DNA from: a virus
Strand: one strand, 5' to 3'
DNA length: 31,133 bases
IMG/VR virus record: IMGVR_UViG_3300025012_000231
Coordinates: 1-31,133 of that record
Shown here: in pieces, positions 24,321 to 30,946 of the stretch
How the letters are laid out: each line of letters begins with the position of its first letter
Position numbering within the stretch: the stretch's first letter is position 1
The notes under the pieces: model-generated
What the model was told of the DNA's origin: nothing
Database searches by the model: none
The model's input: only the letters and a program-made list of their open reading frames with translations
Position numbers and translations under genes: made by a program

Positions 24321-25015
24321 GTATAAACTCCACCTTTTACTTTAACAGCGTTTCTCACTTCTTTTTCTGTAAATACTTTACTATTATAAGTAATAGTAAA
24401 ATTTCCACCAACAATAGTAGGAGCTCCTTCTAGACTAATTAACATATTATCAGAACAATGAAAATTTCCAGTAACTGTAGTAGGAGCTCCTTCTAGACTA
24501 ATTAACATATTATCAGAACAATGAAAATTTTCATTAACTGTAGTAGGAGCTCCTTCTAGACTAGTTAATTTATTATTAAAACAATAAAAATCTCCATTAA
24601 CTATAATAGGGCTTCCTTCAAGACTAGTTAATTTATTATTAAAACAATAAAAATCTCCATTAACTATAATAGGGCTTCCTTCAAGACTAGTTAGCTTATT
24701 ATTAGAACAATTAAAATATCCAGTTACTTCTTCTATACCTAGTGCTCTCAGATCAGTTATTTCTTTTATTCTAACACCACCTATTATTACTTTAATATTT
24801 TTAAAGTCTTCTATATTATCTTTAGTTATAATAATAGGTTCATTAAATGGTTTAGCAACAAGTATTTGTTCTTTGGTATAACCTTTATTTAGGTAAGGAA
24901 TGAGCAAATCATCCCATCTTTCTTTAAGCCTCCTAGGTATAAATATATCTTTAGCGCTAGGCTTAGGAGTTTCTTCTTCAGATATGAATTGTTCAAAAAG
25001 TTTTATATATTTCAT
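24317..25015 (-). CDS. LRR family paralog 7 (5 repeats)
   Basis: A 232-residue member with leader MKYIKLFEQFISEEETPK, a head with IPRRLKERWDDLLIPYLNKG, five repeats and cap FTEKEVRNAVKVKGGVYT. Four consecutive 63-bp units occur as two pairs: 24561-24623 and 24624-24686 are identical, while 24435-24497 and 24498-24560 are nearly identical, so the repeats arose by two recent duplications. Both ends use ATGA overlaps with neighbours (25012-25015 and 24317-24320). Two repeats have LISL in place of LTSL. It is the clearest case of ongoing repeat expansion in the family. Confidence 0.85.
   Translation of the reverse strand: MKYIKLFEQFISEEETPKPSAKDIFIPRRLKERWDDLLIPYLNKGYTKEQILVAKPFNEPIIITKDNIEDFKNIKVIIGGVRIKEITDLRALGIEEVTGYFNCSNNKLTSLEGSPIIVNGDFYCFNNKLTSLEGSPIIVNGDFYCFNNKLTSLEGAPTTVNENFHCSDNMLISLEGAPTTVTGNFHCSDNMLISLEGAPTIVGGNFTITYNSKVFTEKEVRNAVKVKGGVYT
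24435..24686 (-). repeat. Four 63-bp tandem units in LRR paralog 7
   Basis: Units start at 24435, 24498, 24561 and 24624, exactly 63 bp apart. The last two are identical and the first two differ at only a few bases. Each encodes one 21-residue LRR. Confidence 0.93.
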
Positions 25016-25476
25016 TTTCCTCCAATGTGATCTCCTATTATTGCTCCAACTGAGGCATTAAATAATCTACTTGTTAATAGGTCATATAAAATACCTTTTT
25101 CAATTCCTAGAGCTTTTGATATAGCTTTACCAATCCATGGTCCAGCAATAAACCCTGTTACGCCTCCTACTAATTTAGATATTATGCCTTCGTCTAATTT
25201 AGAAATTTCAGGATCCTTTTTTAGTTCTTCTAGTAGTTTAGTTTCTATTTCTTTATAGATACATAAAATGTCTTCATCATTTAATGATTCTTTAGTATTT
25301 TCATTAATTTTATAAATAATACTAATATTTTCTGCAATTCTAAGTATATTAGAAACAATTAGGTCTTTATTATCAATGAAGATAATTGTATCATCCAATT
25401 CCTCTAAAATATTTGCAGATATTATTTCTTTATCTAAAATAATAGTTTCTACTATACAGTCATTAAATAATTTCAT
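25012..25476 (-). CDS. Hypothetical protein with glycine-zipper C-terminus
   Basis: The ATG at 25476 is preferred: it gives MKLFNDCIVETIILDKE, leader-like with I-V-E, and lies 4 bases after the upstream stop. A longer start at 25515 would overlap the previous gene by 35 bases. The 154-residue protein has an N-terminal alpha/beta half and a C-terminal segment, SKLVGGVTGFIAGPWIGKAI followed by LYDLLTSRLFNASVGAIIGD, with small residues spaced as in glycine zippers. This may insert into or cross a membrane. I recall similar C-termini in T4-like marine phage proteins but no assigned role. Membrane activity plus possible head packaging would suit a function during DNA injection; this is inference. 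Its TGA overlaps the ATG of LRR 7. Confidence 0.6.
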   Translation of the reverse strand: MKLFNDCIVETIILDKEIISANILEELDDTIIFIDNKDLIVSNILRIAENISIIYKINENTKESLNDEDILCIYKEIETKLLEELKKDPEISKLDEGIISKLVGGVTGFIAGPWIGKAISKALGIEKGILYDLLTSRLFNASVGAIIGDHIGGK

Positions 25477-25480
25477 ATTA

Positions 25481-26107
25481 TTATTTATATAAATTATGTA
25501 GTTTTTCTTTAGCATTTTTTAATTTATGCTTATCCTCACTAGATAGTTTCGTGCCTGCTCTATTAATATAATAATTTAGTCTAGACATTGCTTGTTTTAG
25601 GCTATCCGATTCTTTCTTAAGATATTTAGCTATTTCAATTGCATTTTTTGTAAAAATTCCTTCTTTAGGCTCCCATTTAGTTTTAACTTTTCCAGACCAT
25701 TTCTTTTCAAATACATGTTTTTCATTTAATTTAAGTGATTCGTCATAAGTAACTTCTTCCCAAGATATAATTTCTTTTAATATTCTTTCATAAATAAGAC
25801 CAGTTAATCGATCTTCTATAGTTACTGATTTTGGTCCTTTTTCATTATCAAGTTTAATATCTTTTGCTGCTTTTAATGCATCATCAATTGATGTATATTC
25901 ACCGATAACTGTAATTCCAGAGTTATCTTCATAATACTCTGAGTCAATATCTAAAAATGTATTACTAACACTAACCCAAAACATATTAGGTTCTTTATCA
26001 TCCCCTACCATCTCTTTTGCATTTTTAGCAGCTTCTGTATTTTCAGTATAGTTAGCATAGGATTCATTTACAGATTTCCAGTCAGAATATTTTTTAATAT
26101 AATTCAT
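25481..26107 (-). CDS. DUF3175-like C-terminal domain protein
   Basis: A 208-residue protein. The N-terminus MNYIKKYSDWKSVNESYANY is of the type common to virion-associated proteins of large phages and loosely like the CTS leader (V-N-E). The C-terminal 75 residues, from KWSGKVKTKWEPKEGIFTKN through EIAKYLKKESDSLKQAMS to RLNYYINRAGTKLS and KLKNAKEKL, match what I remember of the DUF3175 family (W-S-x-x-V, G-V-F-T, IAxxLKxS, AMSxLxFYINRAGxxL). DUF3175 is found mostly in bacteria and has no known activity. The joining of this domain to a phage leader is notable. A box resembling the late promoter lies about 15-30 bases upstream. Confidence 0.7.
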   Translation of the reverse strand: MNYIKKYSDWKSVNESYANYTENTEAAKNAKEMVGDDKEPNMFWVSVSNTFLDIDSEYYEDNSGITVIGEYTSIDDALKAAKDIKLDNEKGPKSVTIEDRLTGLIYERILKEIISWEEVTYDESLKLNEKHVFEKKWSGKVKTKWEPKEGIFTKNAIEIAKYLKKESDSLKQAMSRLNYYINRAGTKLSSEDKHKLKNAKEKLHNLYK

Positions 26108-26120
26108 TTTAAATTTTTGT

Positions 26121-26140
26121 TTTTTTTATTTATTTTGAAA
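26121..26140 (-). promoter_or_regulatory. Weak late-promoter-like box
   Basis: The minus strand reads TTTCAAAATAAATAAAAAAA, about 14-33 bases before the ATG at 26107 and overlapping the stop of the GIY-YIG gene. It shares the ATAAATA core but differs from the best boxes. Confidence 0.3.
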
Positions 26141-26425
26141 TTCATTTAGTATTTTTAAGTTATTATGTAATTTTTCACATAGAGACATAAAATCGGGTCT
26201 TTCATTTTCTATTAAATAAAACCATTCTCCATTTATTTTGTGGTGTTTCCATATTCTATGAAAAAACCCTTCTAAATTCCTTGCATATTTACTTTTAAAT
26301 GTTGAAATTACTTCAATTTTATTTGGACATCCAGTTTGTAAATTTTTTAATCTTGACTCTAAATCTCGAGTAATCCCAATTTTATAATTATCAGTTTGGT
26401 CTTGTCTTAGTAAATAAATTAGCAT
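26126..26425 (-). CDS. GIY-YIG-type nuclease domain protein (T5orf172/MUG113-like)
   Basis: A 99-residue single-domain protein. MLIYLLRQDQTDNYKIGITR corresponds to the GIY...YIG half motif in the divergent T5orf172/MUG113 form (I-Y-L-L...Y-K-I-G). It is followed by DLESRLKNLQTGCPNKIEVI with the catalytic-type Arg, and NLEGFFHRIW with the conserved Glu and His, then NGEWFYL. This family cuts or binds DNA and is common in phages as small stand-alone proteins, sometimes mobile. No extra DNA-binding domain is present. Its ATG overlaps the stop of the upstream gene by one base (TAATG). Whether it acts in homing or in DNA metabolism cannot be said. Confidence 0.82.
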   Translation of the reverse strand: MLIYLLRQDQTDNYKIGITRDLESRLKNLQTGCPNKIEVISTFKSKYARNLEGFFHRIWKHHKINGEWFYLIENERPDFMSLCEKLHNNLKILNEFQNK

Positions 26426-26706
26426 TACTTTGTTAATTCAAAATATTTTTCACCAGAATCTATTTTATAACCAGATTTTTCTAGAAAATACTTCCATTCA
26501 TTAGGATTATGACTTTTTAAAAAATCTTTTAGCTGAGCAATTTCATCTTCGATGTATATATCATATATTGTAAAATTAATTGATGAATCTAAATTTGAAC
26601 CAATAAATAGGAGGTTATTATCCGGAGAATATAAAATACCTATAGTTTCATCCAAAAAATTCTTTTCTTGTTCAACTATGTAATCTTTAAATGATTGAAT
26701 TTTCAT
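26425..26706 (-). CDS. Small protein with CTS-like N-terminus
   Basis: A 93-residue protein starting MKIQSFKDYIVEQEKNFLDE. The first 12 residues match the leader pattern (hydrophobic and aromatic, then YIVE with I-V-E). The rest (GILYSPDNNLLFIGSNLDSS, FTIYDIYIEDEIAQLKDFLK, WKYFLEKSGYKIDSGEKYFE) looks like a small alpha/beta domain with no recognised family. It is the first gene of the long - strand run, with a strong late-promoter-like box 25 bases before its ATG. This suggests expression with the late virion genes. Confidence 0.65.
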   Translation of the reverse strand: MKIQSFKDYIVEQEKNFLDETIGILYSPDNNLLFIGSNLDSSINFTIYDIYIEDEIAQLKDFLKSHNPNEWKYFLEKSGYKIDSGEKYFELTK

Positions 26707-26730
26707 ATTAAAATGTTTATTTAACTCTAA

Positions 26731-26748
26731 TTTATTTATTTATTCAAA
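26731..26748 (-). promoter_or_regulatory. Candidate late promoter at the head of the minus-strand run
   Basis: The minus strand reads TTTGAATAAATAAATAAA about 25 bases before the ATG at 26706. It is the best copy of the recurring box and stands in the divergent gap (26707-26911) between this run and the helicase. The rest of the gap is AT-rich, and I cannot place the helicase promoter in it. Confidence 0.55.
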
Positions 26749-26911
26749 ATGTGTTAATCCATTTGTATTAAATAATAGTAATTGGTTTCTTTACTTATAC
26801 TTATAGTAGTGTGTAAATGATAAACAATAGAGTTAAAACAATTTAGCTATAAAAACATACATAAAGTATATATTAACTTAAAAATGGTGAGCCTTTAATA
26901 CTTTAAATTTA

Positions 26912-28561
26912 ATGGAAGTCATATCTAAAAAACTCATAATAGATAAATTAAATTCTTATAAATTTAAAGTTAAAGAATTTCAAGTAGATATTATTTATGA
27001 AATACTAGACTCATTTTTAAATGGATATACTAATGTTATATTGAATGCTCCAACTGGTGTAGGAAAAAGTGTAATTGGATTTATTGTAGCGGATATACTA
27101 GGAGATATTGAGAAAGAAAAATTAAAATCAATAATATTAATACAAAATAATTCATTAGTCGATCAATATAAAGATATGTTTCAATATTTTTCAAATACTG
27201 AAATTATAAAAGGTGCCGATAATTATGAATGTGAAATTTTAAATAAAAGTGCAAAGTACTGTATTTATAATATATTAAAAGAACAAAAAAGTAAAGGTAA
27301 ATTATATAATTGTTATAACTGTAAATTTAAGAAGTCAAGACAAAAAATAAATGAAATACCTCATCTTATAACAAATTATCAATATTTTTTCATATCGCGA
27401 CTATATTCAGACCATTTAGAAAAACGATTAATTACAATATATGATGAGTGCCATGAAATTAATGACGCTTTTTCTAATAGTTATACAATATATATTTCTG
27501 AGCAATTACTAAATGAATATTTAAAAGAATTACAAAGTGAAGACCCTAATATTCTAAGTAGAGCTTTAAATATATTTAATTTTGTATCAATATTAGATAA
27601 AGATTATCGTAAAACCTTAAATTTTTTATTTGAAGCATATTCGTTATTAGAAAAATATTTTCATGATAAAGCATTAGAAAGAGTTTTGAAAAATGATTAT
27701 AAAGGGTACTATAAATATAAATCTAAAGAAATAAAATATAAAGGGCTAGGTTGTAAAATTGATGATTTATTAAAATATAACTACACTCACACTGTAGATA
27801 TTAATAATGTAACTAACGAGCTAACTATAAAACCTGTATTTATAAATGATTTGTTTAGTAGTATTACTTTTTCAAAATTTAATCTATTCATGAGCGCAAC
27901 AATTCATCAAGATTTTATAATTAAAACTTTAAATTTAGATAAAAATGCTATAAAATTCATAGGAGCAGACTCTCCATTTAAAAAAGAAAATAAAAAAGTT
28001 ATATTTTTAAATTCACATACTTTAAATTATAAGAATACTAAAGACTCGGGTGTTATACAAAAAATATCAGATATATGTAATTTAATAATTGAAAAAAAAC
28101 ATAAAAACGAAAAAGGTATTATCTTAACACCATCTTTTTATTTAACAAATGAAATATTTAATAATTTTATAAAATTAAATTCAATTAAAGTATTTAAACA
28201 TGAAAGTGGACAAATCCTAAATTTAATCATAAATGATTTTAAGTTATATAATGGTCCAGCTTTACTAATATCTCCATCTCTATTTATAGGAATAGACTTA
28301 CCAAACGATTTTTCAAGATTTCAAATAATGATAAAGGCACCATTTCATTCTTTAGGAGATTCGCGTATGTCATATATATTAAAAAATTACCCTGATATTT
28401 ATAATATAATTACAATGTTTAAAATTATACAAGGATTTGGAAGAAGCACTAGAAATGAACATGACTACTCGACTACATACTGCCTAGATACTAATATCAA
28501 ACGGCTATTTAATATCGCCCCACTGGAAATACAAAATCAATTTGATATAATAAATGTATAA
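26912..28561 (+). CDS. DinG/XPD-like superfamily 2 DNA helicase
   Basis: This 549-residue protein belongs to the Rad3/XPD/DinG group. Motif I is NAPTGVGKSV (residues 45-54). The DEAH box is IYDECHEI (176-183), so the variant is DECH. Motif III-like FNLFMSATIHQDF and motif VI-like QGFGRSTRNEHDYSTTYCLD are clear. Between motifs I and II lie four cysteines (C107, C117, C134, C137), in the position of the iron-sulfur cluster of XPD and DinG; two are in the CxxC of YNCYNC. It probably unwinds DNA 5' to 3' in replication or repair of phage DNA. It is transcribed away from the late minus-strand run, as expected for an earlier gene. Confidence 0.88.
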   Translation: MEVISKKLIIDKLNSYKFKVKEFQVDIIYEILDSFLNGYTNVILNAPTGVGKSVIGFIVADILGDIEKEKLKSIILIQNNSLVDQYKDMFQYFSNTEIIKGADNYECEILNKSAKYCIYNILKEQKSKGKLYNCYNCKFKKSRQKINEIPHLITNYQYFFISRLYSDHLEKRLITIYDECHEINDAFSNSYTIYISEQLLNEYLKELQSEDPNILSRALNIFNFVSILDKDYRKTLNFLFEAYSLLEKYFHDKALERVLKNDYKGYYKYKSKEIKYKGLGCKIDDLLKYNYTHTVDINNVTNELTIKPVFINDLFSSITFSKFNLFMSATIHQDFIIKTLNLDKNAIKFIGADSPFKKENKKVIFLNSHTLNYKNTKDSGVIQKISDICNLIIEKKHKNEKGIILTPSFYLTNEIFNNFIKLNSIKVFKHESGQILNLIINDFKLYNGPALLISPSLFIGIDLPNDFSRFQIMIKAPFHSLGDSRMSYILKNYPDIYNIITMFKIIQGFGRSTRNEHDYSTTYCLDTNIKRLFNIAPLEIQNQFDIINV

Positions 28562-28657
28562 AAATAAACGATTGATTATCAATTAATTATATTTAGTTCA
28601 AAAATAAAGTACTTAAAAATTTTAATATATCAAACTTATTTCTTATTTTTGTATTAA

Positions 28658-28810
28658 ATATAACGGTTACAGCCTTATTTAGTGTGGGCAAAATTTTTGT
28701 TTTCTTTTTTCTCCTCACAGTTCGTAGTAATGTTGATACGAAGCACGGTTATTGCATGTAACGTTTTCGGGCTTGGAGATAGTTTTTAATGCGATTTAAA
28801 CAACAGAAAT
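28658..28810 (+). repeat. First cassette boundary, degenerate attC-like remnants
   Basis: ATATAACGGTTACAGCC opens the region (28659-28675). ATGTTGATACGAAGCA (28730-28745) matches the right end of the site at 30530, and ATGTAACGTTTTCGGGCTTG (28757-28776) matches the left part of that same site. It seems to contain pieces of two sites with little between them. The pairing is poor, so these may be decayed. Confidence 0.45.
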
Positions 28811-29059
28811 ATGTTAGAAAAGATACAGAAAAAAGTAGAAGACCTTAGAATAAAGGTATATGCTGGACAGAACAACGAAGACACAGAAAAATACTTATAT
28901 GACATTGAGCAAATGATATTCAAAGCGATGGACGAAGCATTAAAGATTTCTTCCAAGCCAGTGTTAGCAGATAGTTGCCAACATAATTGGCTGAAATCTC
29001 ATTCAAGGCATATGCTCTATTGTGGGAGCTGCGGTAAATATAAACCCGAAGGCTCTTAG
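28811..29059 (+). CDS. Cassette protein 1, C-terminal zinc-ribbon-like
   Basis: An 82-residue protein. Its N-terminal half is helical (MLEKIQKKVEDLRIKVYAGQ, KYLYDIEQMIFKAMDEAL). The C-terminal end, CQHNWLKSHSRHMLYCGSCG, holds one Cys followed by a CxxC and nearby His residues, which resembles a half zinc ribbon. Codon and base use are less AT-rich than in the phage genes. It is the first intact gene of the cassette-like array and stops 11 bases before the next attC-like site. The function is unknown; most cassette genes are novel. Confidence 0.65.
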   Translation: MLEKIQKKVEDLRIKVYAGQNNEDTEKYLYDIEQMIFKAMDEALKISSKPVLADSCQHNWLKSHSRHMLYCGSCGKYKPEGS

Positions 29060-29070
29060 TTGGCAATTTC

Positions 29071-29156
29071 TGCTAACGTTTTGCAGATAAGCGAAGGCAC
29101 AAATAGCTTTGGCTTTGTGGGGTGGGATTTGGGCTTTTGCTTATGTGCTGTTATGT
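29071..29156 (+). repeat. attC-like site B
   Basis: It starts with TGCTAAC and ends with GTTATGT. Inside, GCAGATAAGCGAAGGC (29083-29098) pairs imperfectly with GCTTTTGCTTATGTGC (29134-29149), and a shorter stem CACAAA/CTTTGTG lies between. Total length is 86 bp, within the usual attC range. Confidence 0.68.
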
Positions 29157-29228
29157 GTCTGTAAAATTTTTAATAATTATTTTTTGCGTGGGAATTAATC
29201 AATTTAATCATTTAATAAAAACAACAAA

Positions 29229-29759
29229 ATGGAAACTTTAAACAAATTATTTACCGAACAAGATGTAGAAAATGTATCAGAAAAAATACTTTCATCAACT
29301 AAACAAAAAATCAAAGACCAAATTGCTGATACCTTTTACGAAGAAATGTCAGATTGTTTGTTTGAACATTACAACAATTTCAAAGACGGAATGAAAGCCG
29401 ATTTGCTAAAGGAAATTACAGACCAATATGTAAGCGACCCTGTAAATTATCAATTTAGAGAATTTAGAAATAAGCTATTTGCAGAGAACAAAGATGTAAT
29501 TCTAAAATCATTGACCGACCAAGCAATTTTTGAAACAGTTGAGAGTATCATTTTAGAATATACTCATAAACAACAAACTTTTGGATGGATGTGGAATGAG
29601 GCTATCGCAAAAATTGTATTAGCAAATTGGGGTAAATTCAAAGATGATGAAAGAATACAAATGTCATTTGGTAGAGAAATTGATAATTTGAAAGGACAAA
29701 TACAAAGACTGCAAGAACGACTAAATGAAGTTTCATCAATAGTAGACGAAAATCATTAA
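29229..29759 (+). CDS. Cassette protein 2, helical
   Basis: A 176-residue, almost entirely helical protein: METLNKLFTEQDVENVSEKI, then KQKIKDQIADTFYEEMSDCL, and a C-terminal heptad-like stretch EIDNLKGQIQRLQERLNEVS that should form a coiled coil. It contains a Trp-rich segment (FGWMWNEAIAKIVLANWGKF). No enzyme motif is seen. The ATG follows AACAACAAA, with no Shine-Dalgarno sequence, as is usual in Bacteroidota. It stands alone between two attC-like sites. The family is not recognised; similar-looking proteins occur as single-gene cassettes. Confidence 0.7.
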   Translation: METLNKLFTEQDVENVSEKILSSTKQKIKDQIADTFYEEMSDCLFEHYNNFKDGMKADLLKEITDQYVSDPVNYQFREFRNKLFAENKDVILKSLTDQAIFETVESIILEYTHKQQTFGWMWNEAIAKIVLANWGKFKDDERIQMSFGREIDNLKGQIQRLQERLNEVSSIVDENH

Positions 29760-29803
29760 ATCATTTGTGCGGTGGGAAAAATAATTATTAAAAATTTTAT
29801 TGC

Positions 29804-29899
29804 ACATAACGGTTGGGGGTTTGCGATAGTGCCGCTTACCACAAATTCCAATTTCAGCACTAAACTTCATAGCGGCATTTTGCAAACCCTGTGTTATAT
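29804..29899 (+). repeat. attC-like site C
   Basis: It starts with ACATAAC and ends with GTTATAT, 96 bp. GGGTTTGCGATAGTGCCGCT (29817-29836) pairs with the sequence around 29871-29889 (AGCGGCATTTTGCAAACCC), with one extra base in the left arm. This imperfect palindrome with an unpaired base on one arm is characteristic of attC. Confidence 0.72.
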
Positions 29900-29943
29900 G
29901 AAGTTTTATTTTTTGAAGGGCGGGCAACAAACAAATTATTAAA

Positions 29944-30213
29944 ATGGAAAAATTAACATCAATCAGATTGCAGCCAATGATTAACATCAATAAACCCAAT
30001 ATGGATTTGTGGTGTCCGACATTAAATTTTGGAAGAAAGAAAGCAGGTAAATTCAAATTTCCAATAGTATTTAAAAGTATTAAACCTGCTGAAAAACTTT
30101 ACGATGAACTCCAAAATTTAATTGGCAAATCATTGGACGAAGTGAAAGCTGCATCTGAACCGCTTTATGATAAATACAAGAAGTACGATTATCGGGTGGG
30201 TGGTAAAAAATAA
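29944..30213 (+). CDS. Cassette protein 3
   Basis: An 89-residue protein of unknown family. MEKLTSIRLQPMININKPNM and DLWCPTLNFGRKKAGKFKFP suggest short beta strands, followed by helices (KLYDELQNLIGKSLDEVKAA) and a basic end (RVGGKK). It has no membrane segment. A reverse-strand ORF of 106 codons overlapping this gene and site C is a shadow. The composition and attC-like sites on both sides mark it as part of the cassette array. Confidence 0.62.
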   Translation: MEKLTSIRLQPMININKPNMDLWCPTLNFGRKKAGKFKFPIVFKSIKPAEKLYDELQNLIGKSLDEVKAASEPLYDKYKKYDYRVGGKK

Positions 30214-30219
30214 AATTTC

Positions 30220-30252
30220 CTATAACGGTTTGGTATAAACGCAGTGTTTAAC
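30220..30252 (+). repeat. Short attC-like site D
   Basis: CTATAACGGTTTGGTATAAAC is followed closely by GTGTTTAACTAAAC. The inner stem TAAAC/GTTTA forms a small hairpin. It is much shorter than sites B and C, so it may be truncated or simplified. Confidence 0.4.
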
Positions 30253-30284
30253 TAAACTTAATTTGAAATACAAAACTTAAAATT

Positions 30285-30491
30285 ATGATAAAGACATTGA
30301 TTGAAAAACTGGAAACATTACGTTTATACTTTGTTAGTAAACGCTGTTTTAAAGTAACTTATAAAAGTAAATTGAATGGTAATATAGGAACAATTGGATA
30401 TTATGGTAAATCAATTGATGGTGTTAAGAAAAAGTTTCAAAAAGAATTTGAAAATTCAATTATTTTAGACGTTTCTTACAATGTTTACTAA
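30285..30491 (+). CDS. Cassette protein 4 (68 aa)
   Basis: A small basic protein: MIKTLIEKLETLRLYFVSKR, then CFKVTYKSKLNGNIGTIGYY, then KKKFQKEFENSIILDVSYNV. The order helix, strands, helix, strand suggests a compact alpha/beta fold. No motif is recognised. Its stop codon lies within the TACTAAC box that starts the next attC-like site, so gene and site are immediately adjacent, as is frequent in cassettes. Confidence 0.6.
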   Translation: MIKTLIEKLETLRLYFVSKRCFKVTYKSKLNGNIGTIGYYGKSIDGVKKKFQKEFENSIILDVSYNVY

Positions 30492-30538
30492 CGTTATCGG
30501 GCTTGGCGAAGGGCGATTATTAACCGAGAATGTTACTA
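30486..30538 (+). repeat. attC-like site E
   Basis: It starts with TACTAAC and ends with GTTACTA, 53 bp. TAACGTTATCGG (30489-30500) pairs with CCGAGAATGTTA (30524-30535) with two mismatches. The right end ATGTTACTACGAAGAA resembles 28730-28745 and 30814-30829. Confidence 0.62.
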
Positions 30539-30576
30539 CGAAGAACTAAACAAAAATTTAATAAATAAAAAAAGCG

Positions 30577-30783
30577 ATGGAAATAGATGTAAAAAAACTG
30601 ATGCCAGAAGTAACAGATAATCATTTTGAAACGATAGACTTGTTACTTAAAGCAAACCAAGAAATAATTGAAGCATTACATATTATGCAATCCAGCATTG
30701 ACAATTGGGATGATGCAGAATGTATGCAAATCAATAAAGACAGAATGATAAAATACTTTAATAGATTTAGTAAGGAGGTGTAG
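30577..30783 (+). CDS. Cassette protein 5 (68 aa)
   Basis: A small acidic helical protein: MEIDVKKLMPEVTDNHFETI, LLLKANQEIIEALHIMQSSI and NKDRMIKYFNRFSKEV. No motif is recognised. It sits between site E and a group of broken attC-like pieces. The ATG follows AAAAAAAGCG and has no clear Shine-Dalgarno sequence. It is accepted as a gene because of its frame, its spacing and the one-ORF-per-unit layout of the array. Confidence 0.58.
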   Translation: MEIDVKKLMPEVTDNHFETIDLLLKANQEIIEALHIMQSSIDNWDDAECMQINKDRMIKYFNRFSKEV

Positions 30784-30800
30784 GCTTTTTATTTATTAAA

Positions 30801-30915
30801 TTTTTGAACCGAAATGATAATACGAAGCGATAAACTAAGCCTTTTGCCAAGCCTGTGTTATAAGGCGAAGCGAACCGTTGGCTTTTCGCCAATGGCTTAT
30901 AACGGTTTGCAGGTT
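30801..30915 (+). repeat. Clustered attC-like half sites (site F)
   Basis: GAACCGAAATGATAATACG (30806-30824) resembles the right half of site E. GCCTGTGTTATAAGGCG (30851-30867) resembles the right half of site C. GTTATAAG (30857-30864) and CTTATAAC (30896-30903) form an inverted pair around 31 bp that itself has a hairpin (CCGTTGGC / GCCAATGG). This looks like recombined or decayed sites with a tiny or empty cassette. Confidence 0.5.
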
Positions 30916-30946
30916 TATTCAGTTGCGACTTTAAAAACGAAAAATT

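Noticed and set aside
28571-28583. Palindrome ATTGATTATCAAT after the helicase as a terminator
   Set aside because: There is no loop and no T run; it is only a short AT-rich palindrome.
29736-30056. 106-codon ORF on the minus strand
   Set aside because: It covers an attC-like repeat and the start of a better + strand gene, and its translation shows no protein-like pattern that I trust.
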